This document shows positions 46,205 to 56,665 of a stretch of 64,000 nt of DNA, piece after piece. The position numbers were made by a program, and so were the translations under genes. The number at the start of each line of letters is the position of its first letter. Position 1 is the stretch's first letter. The stretch lies in NCBI RefSeq assembly GCF_002019645.1, contig NZ_KV917374.1:2616696-2680695 (forward strand), written 5' to 3'. The DNA is from Litchfieldia alkalitelluris (GTDB lineage Bacteria > Bacillota > Bacilli > Bacillales > Bacillaceae_L). The notes beneath the pieces are model-generated. The model was not told the origin of the DNA. It did not search any database and was given only the letters and a program-made list of their open reading frames with translations.

Positions 46205-46375
46205 CAGGGTAGACACCTTAAATAGGGTAGAATGTTATTCTGCAGCTTATTTTTTCACTGTTCACTATCTGGAAAAACGGAACTTTTCTTAAAATATATC
46301 AACTATAATACTACTCAAAACACTAGGATTATAACCCTAGAAAAGAGCCTTTTATATAATGAAGGAGGGAAAAGT

Positions 46376-47371
46376 ATGACAACAAATCGTCACCAAGTAT
46401 TAGGACTAAGTGATAAAAACGTAATAGAAATATACGAAACAATGCTACTAGCTAGAAAAATAGATGAAAGAATGTGGCTTTTAAACAGAGCAGGAAAAAT
46501 CCCATTTGTCATCTCTTGTCAAGGACAAGAGGCAGCACAAGTAGGTGCAGCTTTTGCGCTTGACCGTGAGAAGGATTATGTATTGCCATATTACAGAGAT
46601 ATGGGCGTTGTTCTTGCTTTTGGGATGACTGCCACTGAACTAATGCTTTCAGGCTTCGCTAAACACGAAGATCCAAACTCTGGGGGAAGACAAATGCCTG
46701 GCCATTTTGGACAAAAGAAAAACCGAATTATCACAGGTTCTTCTCCTGTAACTACTCAAGTACCACATGCAGTTGGTGTCGCACTTGGAGGACGTATGGA
46801 AGGAAAAGACATCGTTTCTTTCGTTACATTTGGAGAGGGATCTTCCAATCAAGGTGATTTCCACGAGGGAGCAAATTTTGCAGCAGTTCATAAGCTTCCT
46901 GTTATCTTCATGTGTGAAAATAATAAATATGCGATTTCTGTACCTTATGAAAAACAAGTGGCTTGTGAGAAAATTTCAGATCGGGCAATTGGCTATGGAA
47001 TGCCTGGTGTAACAGTAGACGGAAATTGTCCATTAGAGGTATATGCAGCAGTTAAGGAAGCTGCCGATCGTGGTCGCCGTGGTGAAGGTCCGACATTAAT
47101 TGAAGCAATTTCTTATCGTCTAACACCACATTCTTCAGATGACGATGATCGTTCATATCGTGAGCAAGATGAAGTGGCTGAAGCGAAGAAGAAAGATCCT
47201 ATTTTATCATTTGTAGCGTATTTAAAAGAGGTTGGCGCTTTAACAGAAGAACTTGAGAAAGAAATTAACGATCGTGTACAACAACAAGTAAATGAAGCGA
47301 CAGATTATGCAGAAAGTGCACCATATTCTGAGCCTGAATATGCTTTAGAGCATGTATATGGGAAACAGTAA
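46376..47371 (+). CDS. bkdAA: branched-chain 2-oxo acid dehydrogenase E1 alpha
   Basis: 331 residues. With BkdAB it decarboxylates branched-chain keto acids on thiamine diphosphate. The TPP motif is GEGSSNQGDFHEGANFA. GRQMPGHFGQKK and YRLTPHSSDDDD (phosphorylation-loop region) match E1 alpha subunits. ATG 46376 after GGAGGG; the open frame back to 46232 lacks a start with a site. Confidence 0.95.
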   Translation: MTTNRHQVLGLSDKNVIEIYETMLLARKIDERMWLLNRAGKIPFVISCQGQEAAQVGAAFALDREKDYVLPYYRDMGVVLAFGMTATELMLSGFAKHEDPNSGGRQMPGHFGQKKNRIITGSSPVTTQVPHAVGVALGGRMEGKDIVSFVTFGEGSSNQGDFHEGANFAAVHKLPVIFMCENNKYAISVPYEKQVACEKISDRAIGYGMPGVTVDGNCPLEVYAAVKEAADRGRRGEGPTLIEAISYRLTPHSSDDDDRSYREQDEVAEAKKKDPILSFVAYLKEVGALTEELEKEINDRVQQQVNEATDYAESAPYSEPEYALEHVYGKQ

Positions 47372-47383
47372 GGGGGAAAAACG

Positions 47384-48367
47384 ATGCCTGTAATATCTTA
47401 TATTGATGCTGTCACAATGGCGATAAGAGAAGAGATGGAAAGAGACTCGAAAGTTTTTGTTTTAGGAGAAGATGTGGGGAGAAAAGGTGGAGTATTTAAA
47501 GCAACAAATGGTTTGTACAGCCAATTTGGTGAAGATCGTGTTATTGATACTCCGCTAGCTGAATCTGCCATTGCTGGTGTGGGAATTGGTGCTGCAATGT
47601 ATGGTATGCGACCGATTGCTGAAATGCAATTTGCTGACTTTATCATGCCTGCAGTTAATCAGATTATTTCGGAAGCAGCGAAAATTCGTTATCGTTCTAA
47701 TAATGATTTTCATTGTCCAATTACAATTCGTGCCCCTTACGGTGGTGGTGTACATGGTGCTTTATATCATTCGCAATCAGTTGAGGCTGTTTTTGCAAAT
47801 CAACCTGGTTTAAAGATTGTTATGCCTTCAACTCCTTATGATGTAAAAGGATTACTAAAGGCTGCTATACGTGACGATGATCCGGTTCTTTTCTTTGAAC
47901 ATAAGCGCGCTTATCGACTTATTAAGGGTGAGGTTCCTGATGATGATTACGTGCTTCCAATTGGGAAAGCTGATGTCAAACGTGAAGGTGACGACTTAAC
48001 CGTTATTACTTACGGACTATGTGTTCACTTTGCTTTGCAGGCGGCTGAACGTCTTGCGAAGGATGGGATCTCAGTTCATATTCTTGATTTACGCACAGTG
48101 TATCCACTTGATAAAGAGGCGATTATCGAGGCGGCTTCTAAGACCGGTAAGGTACTGTTAATTACAGAGGATAATAAAGAGGGAAGTATCATAAGTGAGG
48201 TTTCAGCAATTATTGCTGAAAACTGCTTGTTCGAATTAGATGCGCCGATCAAACGTTTAGCGGGTCCTGATGTACCTGCAATGCCATATGCACCAACAAT
48301 GGAGAAATACTTTATGGTGAACCCTGATAAGGTTGAGAAAGCAATGAGAGAACTTGCAGCCTTTTAG
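47384..48367 (+). CDS. bkdAB: branched-chain 2-oxo acid dehydrogenase E1 beta
   Basis: 327 residues, the usual size. The GEDVGRKGGVFKAT start region, TPLAESAI and the transketolase C-terminal domain identify it. It is twelve bases after bkdAA with AGGGGG before its ATG. Confidence 0.96.
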   Translation: MPVISYIDAVTMAIREEMERDSKVFVLGEDVGRKGGVFKATNGLYSQFGEDRVIDTPLAESAIAGVGIGAAMYGMRPIAEMQFADFIMPAVNQIISEAAKIRYRSNNDFHCPITIRAPYGGGVHGALYHSQSVEAVFANQPGLKIVMPSTPYDVKGLLKAAIRDDDPVLFFEHKRAYRLIKGEVPDDDYVLPIGKADVKREGDDLTVITYGLCVHFALQAAERLAKDGISVHILDLRTVYPLDKEAIIEAASKTGKVLLITEDNKEGSIISEVSAIIAENCLFELDAPIKRLAGPDVPAMPYAPTMEKYFMVNPDKVEKAMRELAAF

Positions 48368-48413
48368 AAGGTAAGTAGGAAAAGTTTCTGATTTGAAAAA
48401 GGAGGTTTGACCA

Positions 48414-49691
48414 TTGACAGTTGAAAAAATCACCATGCCACAGCTTGGGGAAAGTGTAACAGAAGGAACGGTAAGTAAGTGGTTAGTATCAGTTGGAGAT
48501 CATGTAAATAAATATGACCCGCTTCTTGAAGTAATGACAGATAAGGTAAATGCAGAGGTACCATCTTCTTTCGCAGGAGTAATTAAGGAACTACTAGCAG
48601 AAGAGGGAGATACATTAGCTGTAGGTGAGGCTATTTGTACTATTGAGATTGAAGGTACAGAAGTAATAAAACAAAAATCTAGTAGTGCAGCTAAAGATGA
48701 ACCGGTGAGTAACCATTCGGTTGAAGCAAAAGCTGACGATTCGAATAAAAGAAGATACTCTCCTGCGGTGTTACGATTATCACAGGAACACGGAATTGAC
48801 TTAGAACATGTTAACGGAACAGGTGCGGGAGGCCGAATTACTCGTAAAGATATTATGAATTTGGTTGAATCTGGAACTATTCCACAGGCACCTGAAGTAA
48901 CACCACAGAGAAACGTGGAAACAGCTGCTGCTCCTACTGAAAGGCCAGTTAAACCACAAGCTTCTCCTCAACCGGCGATACAAACACAAACAGGTGATAT
49001 CGAAATTCCGGTTACAGGTATTCGAAAGGCTATTGCAGCCAATATGTTACGAAGTAAGCATGAAGCACCACACGCGTGGACAATGGTTGAAGTAGATGTA
49101 ACAAATCTAGTGAATTACCGAAATTCGGTCAAAAATGAATTTAAACAAAAAGAAGGCTTTAACTTAACATTCTTTGCGTTCTTTGTAAAAGCTATAGCTC
49201 AGGCTTTAAAGGAATTTCCGCAAATGAATTCAATGTGGGCCGGCGAAAAGATTATTCAGAAAAAAGATATCAACATTTCCATTGCGGTAGCTACTGATGA
49301 TGCTTTATTTGTTCCAGTAATAAAGCATGCTGATGAGAAAACCATTAAAGGAATTGCTAGAGAGATCACTGAGCTAGCAAACAAGGTACGTGCTGGAAAG
49401 CTGTCCGCAGAAGAGATGCAAGGCGGAACATTTACTGTCAATAACACAGGATCTTTTGGTTCAATCCAATCAATGGGTATCATCAATTACCCTCAAGCAG
49501 CCATTTTACAAGTCGAATCAATCGTAAAACGTCCTGTTATTATCGATAATATGATCGCTGTAAGAGATATGGTTAATTTATGTTTATCATTAGACCACCG
49601 TGTTCTCGATGGCCTTGTATGTGGTCGCTTCCTTGCAAGAGTGAAAGAAATACTAGAGGCCACAACTAAAGAAAATACTTCAATATACTAG
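48414..49691 (+). CDS. bkdB: branched-chain 2-oxo acid dehydrogenase E2, lipoamide acyltransferase
   Basis: 425 residues. A lipoyl domain (1-80) with lipoyl-Lys in VMTDKVNAE, a peripheral-subunit-binding domain (about 118-155), an Ala/Pro linker, and the catalytic acyltransferase domain ending LSLDHRVLDGLVCGRF with the active-site His. TTG start after AAAGGAGG. Last gene of the operon. Confidence 0.96.
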   Translation: MTVEKITMPQLGESVTEGTVSKWLVSVGDHVNKYDPLLEVMTDKVNAEVPSSFAGVIKELLAEEGDTLAVGEAICTIEIEGTEVIKQKSSSAAKDEPVSNHSVEAKADDSNKRRYSPAVLRLSQEHGIDLEHVNGTGAGGRITRKDIMNLVESGTIPQAPEVTPQRNVETAAAPTERPVKPQASPQPAIQTQTGDIEIPVTGIRKAIAANMLRSKHEAPHAWTMVEVDVTNLVNYRNSVKNEFKQKEGFNLTFFAFFVKAIAQALKEFPQMNSMWAGEKIIQKKDINISIAVATDDALFVPVIKHADEKTIKGIAREITELANKVRAGKLSAEEMQGGTFTVNNTGSFGSIQSMGIINYPQAAILQVESIVKRPVIIDNMIAVRDMVNLCLSLDHRVLDGLVCGRFLARVKEILEATTKENTSIY

Positions 49692-49724
49692 AAGTGAAAA
49701 AGATTTTAACAGAGGAATCAGCAC

Positions 49725-49795
49725 CTTAATTAGCACCCTTTTAGCAGCTGCACAAAGATTTTTGTGTACATCTGTTAGAAGGGTGCTAATTGGTT
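49725..49795 (+). terminator. long hairpin after bkdB
   Basis: AATTAGCACCCTT (49728-49740) pairs perfectly with AAGGGTGCTAATT (49779-49791), with further pairing inside. There is no T run after it. Confidence 0.6.
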
Positions 49796-49889
49796 TGTTA
49801 GAATAATCCTAGATCTCTTAAATCATTTATAAGAATATCCGTAAATTCGTAGATGGAGATGCGTAGTAGACCTTTACTACGCAGTAAAT

Positions 49890-50080
49890 AAAAATAGAGG
49901 GAAAAATTTCTCTTAATTAATAAATAGTATTGAAAATAGCCTAAATAGAGGGAGAAATTTCTCTTATTTAACTCTTATTCTTAAAATTAGGTAATTTTGC
50001 TTTATATTAGTGGAAAAACTCCCCCTATTTACCCCAAAACCAGCTATAACCTGCAATTAACGGAAAAATTTCCACTTATT
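49890..50080 (+). repeat. array of short AT-centred palindromes, AGAGGG type
   Basis: AGAGGGAAAAATTTCTCTT at about 49897-49915, a second at 49948-49968, then GTGGAAAAACTCCCCC near 50011 and ACGGAAAAATTTCCACTT near 50059-50077. Confidence 0.6.
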
Positions 50081-50238
50081 TTTTTATCGCAAGGTTCTTA
50101 AGGAAAAAACGATTCGAATGTCACTGATAGAACGATCCGGACCGCCCCACAGCATCGACGAATGGGCATAAGAATACCTATATCTGATACTCACTTGCGA
50201 AGTTCTTTTCAATAATTCAACTCAAGTCTATGATTAAT

Positions 50239-50254
50239 ATGAACGACTGTTCAT
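50239..50254 (+). promoter_or_regulatory. TetR-type inverted repeat upstream of mutA
   Basis: ATGAAC-GACT-GTTCAT is a perfect inverted repeat about 103 bp before mutA. The protein that binds it is unknown. Confidence 0.4.
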
Positions 50255-50321
50255 TTTTGAATTGTAAACCAACCATAGATATACTACAATAAAAACAGAT
50301 GAACTATTTAAAATTTTAAAA

Positions 50322-50336
50322 ATGTAAGCGATTGCT
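50322..50336 (+). promoter_or_regulatory. cre-like site before mutA
   Basis: ATGTAAGCGATTGCT fits WTGNAANCGNWWNCA at all but the last position, suggesting CcpA repression in glucose. Confidence 0.45.
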
Positions 50337-50356
50337 AAAATTTAGGGGTGAGAGTA

Positions 50357-52336
50357 ATGGGAAATACTCATACAAAATTTCAACAGTTTGAGGCAATTGA
50401 TTTTGATACATGGAAGCAAGAAGCAGAAAAGGTCCTAAAGGGGAGACCATTTGAAAAATTATTAACAAAAACATATGAAAATATCATTGTGAAGCCACTA
50501 TATACAAAAGACGATCTTGAACACACCGGTATAAAAAATTCAGTGCCAGGGACATCACCCTTTATGAGAGGTACTGACCCGCTTGGCTACATAAGTACAC
50601 CATGGTTTATTAGCCAAAAATTAAACCAAGATGACCTCAAGTCATTTAATTTAGATGCAAGAAGAGAGTTGGAAAATGGTCAAACCGTGTTACATCTCGA
50701 TCTCTCAAATAGCGATTCCCAAAAAGGAATGTCTCTAACCACAATGGATGATTTGAGGGCTGCTTTTTCTCAAATTCCTCTTACAGAAGTTCCTTTATTA
50801 ATAAATGCAGGGATTTCATCTCTACCGTTCTTAGCTTTGTTTTCTCAATATTTTAAGGAAGAGAAGAATGACCTTTCTCAATTAACTGGAACAATTGGAA
50901 TGGATCCTTTAAATTCACTTGTGAAAGAAGGTTATCTCCCCTATGACCTTTCATCCCTATTAGATGTAATAGCCTTTGTAACTCACTGGTCAAAGGAACA
51001 TACGCCAGCTCTTAGGACGATCATTGTTAGTAGTGAAGCCTATCATAATGGTGGAGCGAACGCAGTAAGTGAACTCGCATATACATTAGCTGCAGGAACA
51101 GAGTATGTAAATCAGTGCTTAGAGCGTGGTCTTACGATCCATGAAATTGCTCGCAAAATGGCATTCTCCTTTTCGGTTGGCTCTGATTTTTTCATGGAAA
51201 TCGCTAAACTAAGGGCAGCTAGAGTGATTTGGGCAACGATTATTGAAGCATTTGGTGGAAATGAAGAAGATCAAAAAATTTGGATACACGCCCAAACCTC
51301 CACATATACGAAAACCTATTATGATCCTTATTCAAACATGCTAAGGTCAACGGTGGAGGCATTAGCTGGAGTGATTAGTGGAATTAATAGTCTACACGTA
51401 ACCCCATTTAATGAACCACATGGTGAAGTGTCTTCACTTTCTAGAAGGATTGCCAGAAATACACAGTTAATTTTAAAGGAAGAGGCGTTTTTAACGCAAA
51501 TAGCAGATCCAGCTGGTGGTTCGTGGTATGTAGAATCTCTTACAAGTGAATTAGCTGACGAGGCTTACAGTTTATTTCAGGCTGTGGAGCTACATGGTGG
51601 CTTGCTCGCCTCCTTAAAACAAGGAAAGATACAAAAGAATATAAAAGAAACGGCCGAGAAACGTAAACGATCCCTTAATCTTAGAAAAGACAAAATCGTG
51701 GGTACAAATATGTATGTGAATCTCGATGAAGAGTTTAAACAACATGGAGACACAAACGATGATAATGAAGTAACTCGTGACACCGAGTTACTGGAGGACC
51801 TCTTTAAATCAATCTACACACAGGTTCCTGTTTCAGATATTTCAATTGAACAATTAATGAAGTCTATCAAACTAGTAAAAGACCCTTTATCAATAGAACC
51901 CATTGAACAGCATCGCTTAACAGAACAGTTTGAGGAATTGAGAAAGAATGCAGAGCACTATAGTAGGAAAATGGGAACACAACCAAAAGTAAACCTAATC
52001 TTACTTGGTGAGCTACCTTCATATAAAGCAAGAGCGGATTTTGCGAAAGGTTTTTTTGAAGCGGGTGGGTTTGGGTTGGTTACCCTCACCGAAGATGAGT
52101 TTATAGAGGGTAAAGAATTAGAAACTTCTGCATGTGTTGTATGTGGGAACGATCAATCTTACCAAGATAGATTGAATGTGGTAACTTCCCATATCGAAAA
52201 AATATGTCCTACTGGAGTTTTCTATTTAGTGAGTAAGCCGTCAGATTTGTATTCCAAATACCAGTTTATTCATCAAGGAACAAATTGTTATGAAACATTA
52301 CGGTCACTCCAACAGAAAATGGGGGTTATCAACTAA
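50357..52336 (+). CDS. mutA: methylmalonyl-CoA mutase small subunit
   Basis: 659 residues. It is the non-catalytic partner of MutB with the TIM-barrel and a degenerate cobalamin domain (no DxHxxG). The segment [21 protein letters not shown] and the closing region [20 protein letters not shown] match the family. ATG 50357 with AGGGGTGAG upstream; GTG 50348 overlaps that site. It overlaps mutB by one base. Confidence 0.93.
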   Translation: MGNTHTKFQQFEAIDFDTWKQEAEKVLKGRPFEKLLTKTYENIIVKPLYTKDDLEHTGIKNSVPGTSPFMRGTDPLGYISTPWFISQKLNQDDLKSFNLDARRELENGQTVLHLDLSNSDSQKGMSLTTMDDLRAAFSQIPLTEVPLLINAGISSLPFLALFSQYFKEEKNDLSQLTGTIGMDPLNSLVKEGYLPYDLSSLLDVIAFVTHWSKEHTPALRTIIVSSEAYHNGGANAVSELAYTLAAGTEYVNQCLERGLTIHEIARKMAFSFSVGSDFFMEIAKLRAARVIWATIIEAFGGNEEDQKIWIHAQTSTYTKTYYDPYSNMLRSTVEALAGVISGINSLHVTPFNEPHGEVSSLSRRIARNTQLILKEEAFLTQIADPAGGSWYVESLTSELADEAYSLFQAVELHGGLLASLKQGKIQKNIKETAEKRKRSLNLRKDKIVGTNMYVNLDEEFKQHGDTNDDNEVTRDTELLEDLFKSIYTQVPVSDISIEQLMKSIKLVKDPLSIEPIEQHRLTEQFEELRKNAEHYSRKMGTQPKVNLILLGELPSYKARADFAKGFFEAGGFGLVTLTEDEFIEGKELETSACVVCGNDQSYQDRLNVVTSHIEKICPTGVFYLVSKPSDLYSKYQFIHQGTNCYETLRSLQQKMGVIN

Positions 52337-54492
52337 TGGAACGAATTGACTTTTCAAGAATCAATCTGAAAAAAACATCCGAAAATACTCCATATTTTAA
52401 CGGTAGTAAGGCCACGGAATTTCTAACAAATGAAGGGATACCGATACAACCCGTTTATACAGAGGAAGATGTTAAGAATAACGATTTCCTAGATACCAAG
52501 CCTGGCTTTGCTCCATATGTACGCGGTCCATATCCCACCATGTATGTAAATCGTCCATGGACGATTAGACAATATGCTGGATTTTCAACAGCCGAAGAAA
52601 GTAATGCTTTTTATAAACGCAATTTAGCAATGGGACAAAAGGGCTTATCGGTTGCATTTGATTTGGCGACACATCGAGGCTATGATTCTGATCATCCGAG
52701 AGTCGTGAGTGATGTTGGGAAAGCTGGAGTGGCCATTGATTCTATATTGGATATGAAGATCTTGTTTGATTCCATCCCACTAGATCAAATGTCGGTATCA
52801 ATGACGATGAATGGAGCGGTTTTACCTATTTTAGCGTTTTATATTGTTACAGCTGAAGAACAAGGTGTACCTAAGGAAAAGTTAACTGGTACGATTCAAA
52901 ATGATATTTTAAAAGAATATATGGTCCGTAATACGTATATTTATCCACCAGAAACATCAATGAGAATTATTGCAGATATTTTTAAATATACTGCAGATTA
53001 TATGCCGAAGTTTAATAGTATAAGTATATCAGGTTATCATATGCAGGAAGCGGGGGCTCCTGCTGATATTGAGTTAGCCTACACATTGGCGGATGGTTTG
53101 GAGTATGTTCGGACAGGGATATCTTCAGGTATCGAAATTGATGCATTTGCTCCAAGGTTATCATTTTTTTGGGGAATCAGCATGAATTATTTTATGGAGA
53201 TTGCAAAAATGAGAGCTGGAAGATTAATCTGGTCTCAATTAATGAAGCAGTTTGAACCTGAAAATCCAAAGTCATTGGCATTAAGAGCACATTCTCAAAC
53301 ATCTGGCTGGAGCTTAACTGAACAAGATCCGTTTAATAATGTTGTAAGAACTTGTGTCGAAGCAATGGCTGCTGCACTAGGACATACACAGTCATTACAT
53401 ACAAATGCTCTTGATGAAGCGATTGCTTTGCCGACCGATTTTTCAGCTAGAATTGCACGAAATACACAATTGTATTTACAAGACGAAACTGGAATTTGCC
53501 GGACGATAGATCCTTGGGCAGGTTCTTATTATGTAGAAACCTTAACACGTCAGTTAACTGAGAGAGCTTGGAAGCATATCGATGAAATTGAAGAGTTAGG
53601 CGGAATGGCTAAAGCGATTGAAACAGGACTACCAAAGATGAGAATTGAAGAAGCGGCAGCCAGAAGGCAGGCTAAAATTGATAGTGGGAATGAAACGATT
53701 ATCGGAGTTAACAAGTATAAGCTAGAAAAGGAAGACCCAATTGATATTTTAAGTATTGATAATACTGCGGTTAGGTTAAAGCAAATTGAGAGACTTGAAA
53801 AATTGAGAGCAACTAGAGATGAGGAAAAAGTAAACGAAACATTGTCAAAGCTGACAGCTGCAACAGAATCGGGTACAGGTAATTTACTAGAGTTAGCTGT
53901 TGATGCAGCACGTGCTCGAGCAAGCCTAGGAGAAATTTCTGACGCCATTGAAAAAGTGGCGAAAAGACATAAGGCTGTGATTCGATCGATAAGTGGGGTG
54001 TACAGTTCGGAATATCAAGATGAAAAGGAAATTGCAGAAGTTAGAGCGATTACGGATGAGTTTTATGAAACTGAGGGACGTAGACCAAGAATTCTTGTTG
54101 CTAAAATGGGTCAGGATGGACATGACCGAGGAGCCAAAATTATTGCTACGGCATTTGCTGATTTAGGGTTTGATGTTGATATTGGCCCATTGTTTCAAAC
54201 GGCTGAAGAAACAGCCAAACAAGCTGTCGAGAATGATGTTCACGTAGTTGGAATGAGTTCATTAGCAGCAGGACATAAAACGTTGTTACCACAGTTGGTT
54301 CAAGAGTTAAAACGATTAGGGCGTGACGATATGGTGGTTGTCATCGGAGGAGTTATTCCACCACAGGATTATGATTTTCTTAAGCAAGAAGGTGCAGCTG
54401 CCATATTTGGACCAGGAACGGTCATTCCAATTGCTGCACGAAAAGTAATGGAGGAGATTATCCGTCGTCTTGATCCTGAGGATGTGGAATAA
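52336..54492 (+). CDS. mutB: methylmalonyl-CoA mutase large subunit
   Basis: 718 residues, the catalytic subunit that rearranges (R)-methylmalonyl-CoA to succinyl-CoA with adenosylcobalamin. The CoA-binding TIM barrel is N-terminal; the C-terminal domain has the base-off B12 motif DGHDRGAK and, 42 residues on, GMSSLAAGH. It is translationally coupled to mutA and followed closely by meaB. Confidence 0.97.
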   Translation: MERIDFSRINLKKTSENTPYFNGSKATEFLTNEGIPIQPVYTEEDVKNNDFLDTKPGFAPYVRGPYPTMYVNRPWTIRQYAGFSTAEESNAFYKRNLAMGQKGLSVAFDLATHRGYDSDHPRVVSDVGKAGVAIDSILDMKILFDSIPLDQMSVSMTMNGAVLPILAFYIVTAEEQGVPKEKLTGTIQNDILKEYMVRNTYIYPPETSMRIIADIFKYTADYMPKFNSISISGYHMQEAGAPADIELAYTLADGLEYVRTGISSGIEIDAFAPRLSFFWGISMNYFMEIAKMRAGRLIWSQLMKQFEPENPKSLALRAHSQTSGWSLTEQDPFNNVVRTCVEAMAAALGHTQSLHTNALDEAIALPTDFSARIARNTQLYLQDETGICRTIDPWAGSYYVETLTRQLTERAWKHIDEIEELGGMAKAIETGLPKMRIEEAAARRQAKIDSGNETIIGVNKYKLEKEDPIDILSIDNTAVRLKQIERLEKLRATRDEEKVNETLSKLTAATESGTGNLLELAVDAARARASLGEISDAIEKVAKRHKAVIRSISGVYSSEYQDEKEIAEVRAITDEFYETEGRRPRILVAKMGQDGHDRGAKIIATAFADLGFDVDIGPLFQTAEETAKQAVENDVHVVGMSSLAAGHKTLLPQLVQELKRLGRDDMVVVIGGVIPPQDYDFLKQEGAAAIFGPGTVIPIAARKVMEEIIRRLDPEDVE

Positions 54493-54495
54493 TTC

Positions 54496-55521
54496 ATGGA
54501 CAATAATCAAGAGAAATTACGCAAAAAAAAGAGAAGAGAGATCTCCATAGCGGATATGGTGGAAGGTGTGAAAAAGGGTGATCGCTCGATTTTAGCAAGA
54601 GCAATAACACTTGTAGAATCTAATGCCAATTCACATGTTGAAAAAGCACAAGAAGTGATTAATCAACTTTTGCCATTCACAGGAAATTCTGTGCGAATAG
54701 GAATTACTGGTGTGCCTGGTGCTGGCAAAAGTACATTTATTGAAGCGTTTGGAACTCACTTATGTAATAAAGGGCATAAAGTGGCGGTTATTGCAGTTGA
54801 TCCTTCTAGTACCGTATCACGTGGAAGTATTTTGGGTGACAAAACAAGAATGGACACTTTGTCAAGAAATGAGCGAGCGTATGTCAGGCCTTCACCTTCA
54901 GGTGGTACTTTGGGTGGGGTGAATAGAAAAACGCGTGAAACCATCCTTCTTTGTGAAGCCGCTGGTTATGATGTGATATTAATTGAAACAATCGGTGTTG
55001 GGCAAAGTGAGGTTGTTGTAAGAAGCATGGTAGACTTCTTTTTATTACTTGTACTTACAGGGGCTGGGGATGAATTACAAGGAATGAAAAAAGGAGTTAT
55101 GGAGCTAGTTGACACCATTGTTGTTCATAAGGCAGATGGTGATAATAAAACGAAAGCAAGGATTGCCCAAGAAGAGTATAATCAAATGTTACATTATATC
55201 AATTCCAATACTCCAGGATGGAGAGTTCAAGCTTTTACAGCATCTAGTCTTTATGGAGAAGGAATTGAACACATTTATCAAGTGGTGAATTCTTTTGTAA
55301 CTCATACCAAGACAACAGGATTCTTTGAACAAAGAAGACAGCTTCAGTTAAAAGAGTGGATGTACTCAATGATAAAAGATCAATTACAAGTTATGTTCTT
55401 TTCACATACAGGCGTAAAAAAAGAGCTACCACTAATAGAAGAAGAGATATTTGATGGAAAGAAATTAGCAACATGTGCTGTAAGGGATTTATTTACTATT
55501 TTTGAAGGAGAAGATAAATAA
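54496..55521 (+). CDS. meaB: MeaB/ArgK-type GTPase, methylmalonyl-CoA mutase chaperone
   Basis: 341 residues. A G3E-family P-loop GTPase with Walker A GVPGAGKST (about 73-81), VDPSS, and ETIGVGQSEV switch-like segment. It protects and reloads MutAB with its cofactor. Only three bases from mutB, hence the same transcript. Confidence 0.95.
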   Translation: MDNNQEKLRKKKRREISIADMVEGVKKGDRSILARAITLVESNANSHVEKAQEVINQLLPFTGNSVRIGITGVPGAGKSTFIEAFGTHLCNKGHKVAVIAVDPSSTVSRGSILGDKTRMDTLSRNERAYVRPSPSGGTLGGVNRKTRETILLCEAAGYDVILIETIGVGQSEVVVRSMVDFFLLLVLTGAGDELQGMKKGVMELVDTIVVHKADGDNKTKARIAQEEYNQMLHYINSNTPGWRVQAFTASSLYGEGIEHIYQVVNSFVTHTKTTGFFEQRRQLQLKEWMYSMIKDQLQVMFFSHTGVKKELPLIEEEIFDGKKLATCAVRDLFTIFEGEDK

Positions 55522-55912
55522 ATAAATAAAAAAATGAAGGAAAGAAAACTTTCCTTCCATCTAGGGAGTTTAGGGGTATGAATCTAGATGTATTAATATC
55601 TTTCCCAGATTCACAAAAAATAAACATGTTTCATATAGGCTGTTTCGTAAAATTTGTTGTTTTGAAAGGGTCGATACATTCACTATGCACGACTAAAGTG
55701 ACATCTTTTCTTCCTAAATTAAAACTTAGGATCGTGAATAACATTATGTTACTTAATTTAAACTATGTTTATTAGCAACAATCTTTTTAGAAAAGAGCCT
55801 TCATATTTGAAATTTAACATATTCTATTGATATGATAAGAGAGTAGATAATGCTAACTAGATCATTTATTAAGTCGCGTTATACTTTGTTTTTTATATAA
55901 GGAGAGATTGAA
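55522..55912 (+). other. 391-bp gap between meaB and brxB
   Basis: It holds a hairpin (TGAAGGAAAG / CTTTCCTTCA, 55536-55559) with an A run before it and no T run after it, and the inverted-repeat element at 55637-55800. No credible gene. Confidence 0.65.
55637..55800 (+). repeat. inverted-repeat (MITE-like) element, copy 1
   Basis: The left end AGGCTGTTTCGTAAAATTTG and right end reading CAATCTTTTTAGAAAAGAGCCT (last part) are imperfect inverted repeats. The left end and following TTGTTGTTTTGAAAGG are closely matched at 56402. No reading frame of note. Confidence 0.65.
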
Positions 55913-56350
55913 ATGAGTATTGATTTTAATATGTTCATGAATGATGTTGTCAAGCAGGCTCGACAAGAAATTGTAGCAGCTGGTTATACTGAATTAAAAA
56001 CTTCTGAGGAAGTAGACGATGTCCTTAAAAAAGAAGGTACTACACTAGTAATGGTGAACTCTGTATGTGGCTGTGCAGGTGGAATTGCAAGACCTGCAGC
56101 TGCACATGCGATCCATTTCGATAAGCGTCCTGACCAATTAGTAACAGTGTTTGCTGGTCAAGATAAGGAAGCGACTGCAAGAGCGAGAGAATTCTTTGAA
56201 GGTTATCCACCATCATCTCCATCTTTCGCGTTACTCAAAGACGGTAAAATCATTACAATGGTAGAACGTCATGAAATTGAGGGCCATGAGCCAATGTCGG
56301 TTGTAAATAAGCTTCAACAGGCGTTTGATGAGCACTGTAAAGAGGTATAA
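55913..56350 (+). CDS. brxB: bacilliredoxin BrxB
   Basis: 145 residues, DUF1094 / bacilliredoxin family. It removes bacillithiol from protein mixed disulfides. The active CGC motif is Cys52-Gly-Cys54 in [15 protein letters not shown] precedes the ATG. It matches YqiW, which lies in the same place in B. subtilis. Confidence 0.94.
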   Translation: MSIDFNMFMNDVVKQARQEIVAAGYTELKTSEEVDDVLKKEGTTLVMVNSVCGCAGGIARPAAAHAIHFDKRPDQLVTVFAGQDKEATARAREFFEGYPPSSPSFALLKDGKIITMVERHEIEGHEPMSVVNKLQQAFDEHCKEV

Positions 56351-56354
56351 TATA

Positions 56355-56402
56355 ACGAAAAAGGGAGTCTATAGTTGAATTCAACTAAGGCTTCTTTTTT
56401 TA
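56355..56402 (+). terminator. terminator of brxB
   Basis: TAGTTGAATTCAACTA (16-bp palindrome) with extra outward pairing, then seven T. The element copy at 56402 begins in this T run. Confidence 0.65.
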
Positions 56403-56559
56403 GGCTTTCTTTGTAAACTTTGTTGCTTTTGAAAGGACATTTAAATCACTATGACAAAGTAGTGGGATCATTTCTTGGTAAACTAAACCTGAAATCCTGC
56501 ACAAATAGTGTGTTTTACTTAAAGTAGGTCAATTTGCAATAATCTTTCAGTAAAGAGCC
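56402..56559 (+). repeat. inverted-repeat (MITE-like) element, copy 2
   Basis: Left end AGGCTTTCTTTGTAAACTTTG with TTGCTTTTGAAAGG, right end TTGCAATAATCTTTCAGTAAAG AGCC in two runs. It resembles the element at 55637 at both ends and is of similar length; the interiors differ more. Confidence 0.65.
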
Positions 56560-56665
56560 ATTTTATAATTGTGATTTTTTTATATCATTTCCATGTTTAA
56601 CATTGTTGATCTATGCATCCAAACGTATAATGAGAAGAATATTAATGTTTTTCAGGAGTTGGAGT

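Larger units (their letters stand above)
49692..50356 (+). other. 665-bp gap between bkdB and mutA
   Basis: No gene is supported. It holds the long hairpin, the palindrome array at 49890-50080, a TetR-type inverted repeat at 50239-50254 and a cre-like site next to mutA. Confidence 0.65.

Noticed and set aside
55578-55775. 65-residue open frame after meaB
   Set aside because: It runs into the inverted-repeat element and its sequence looks non-coding.
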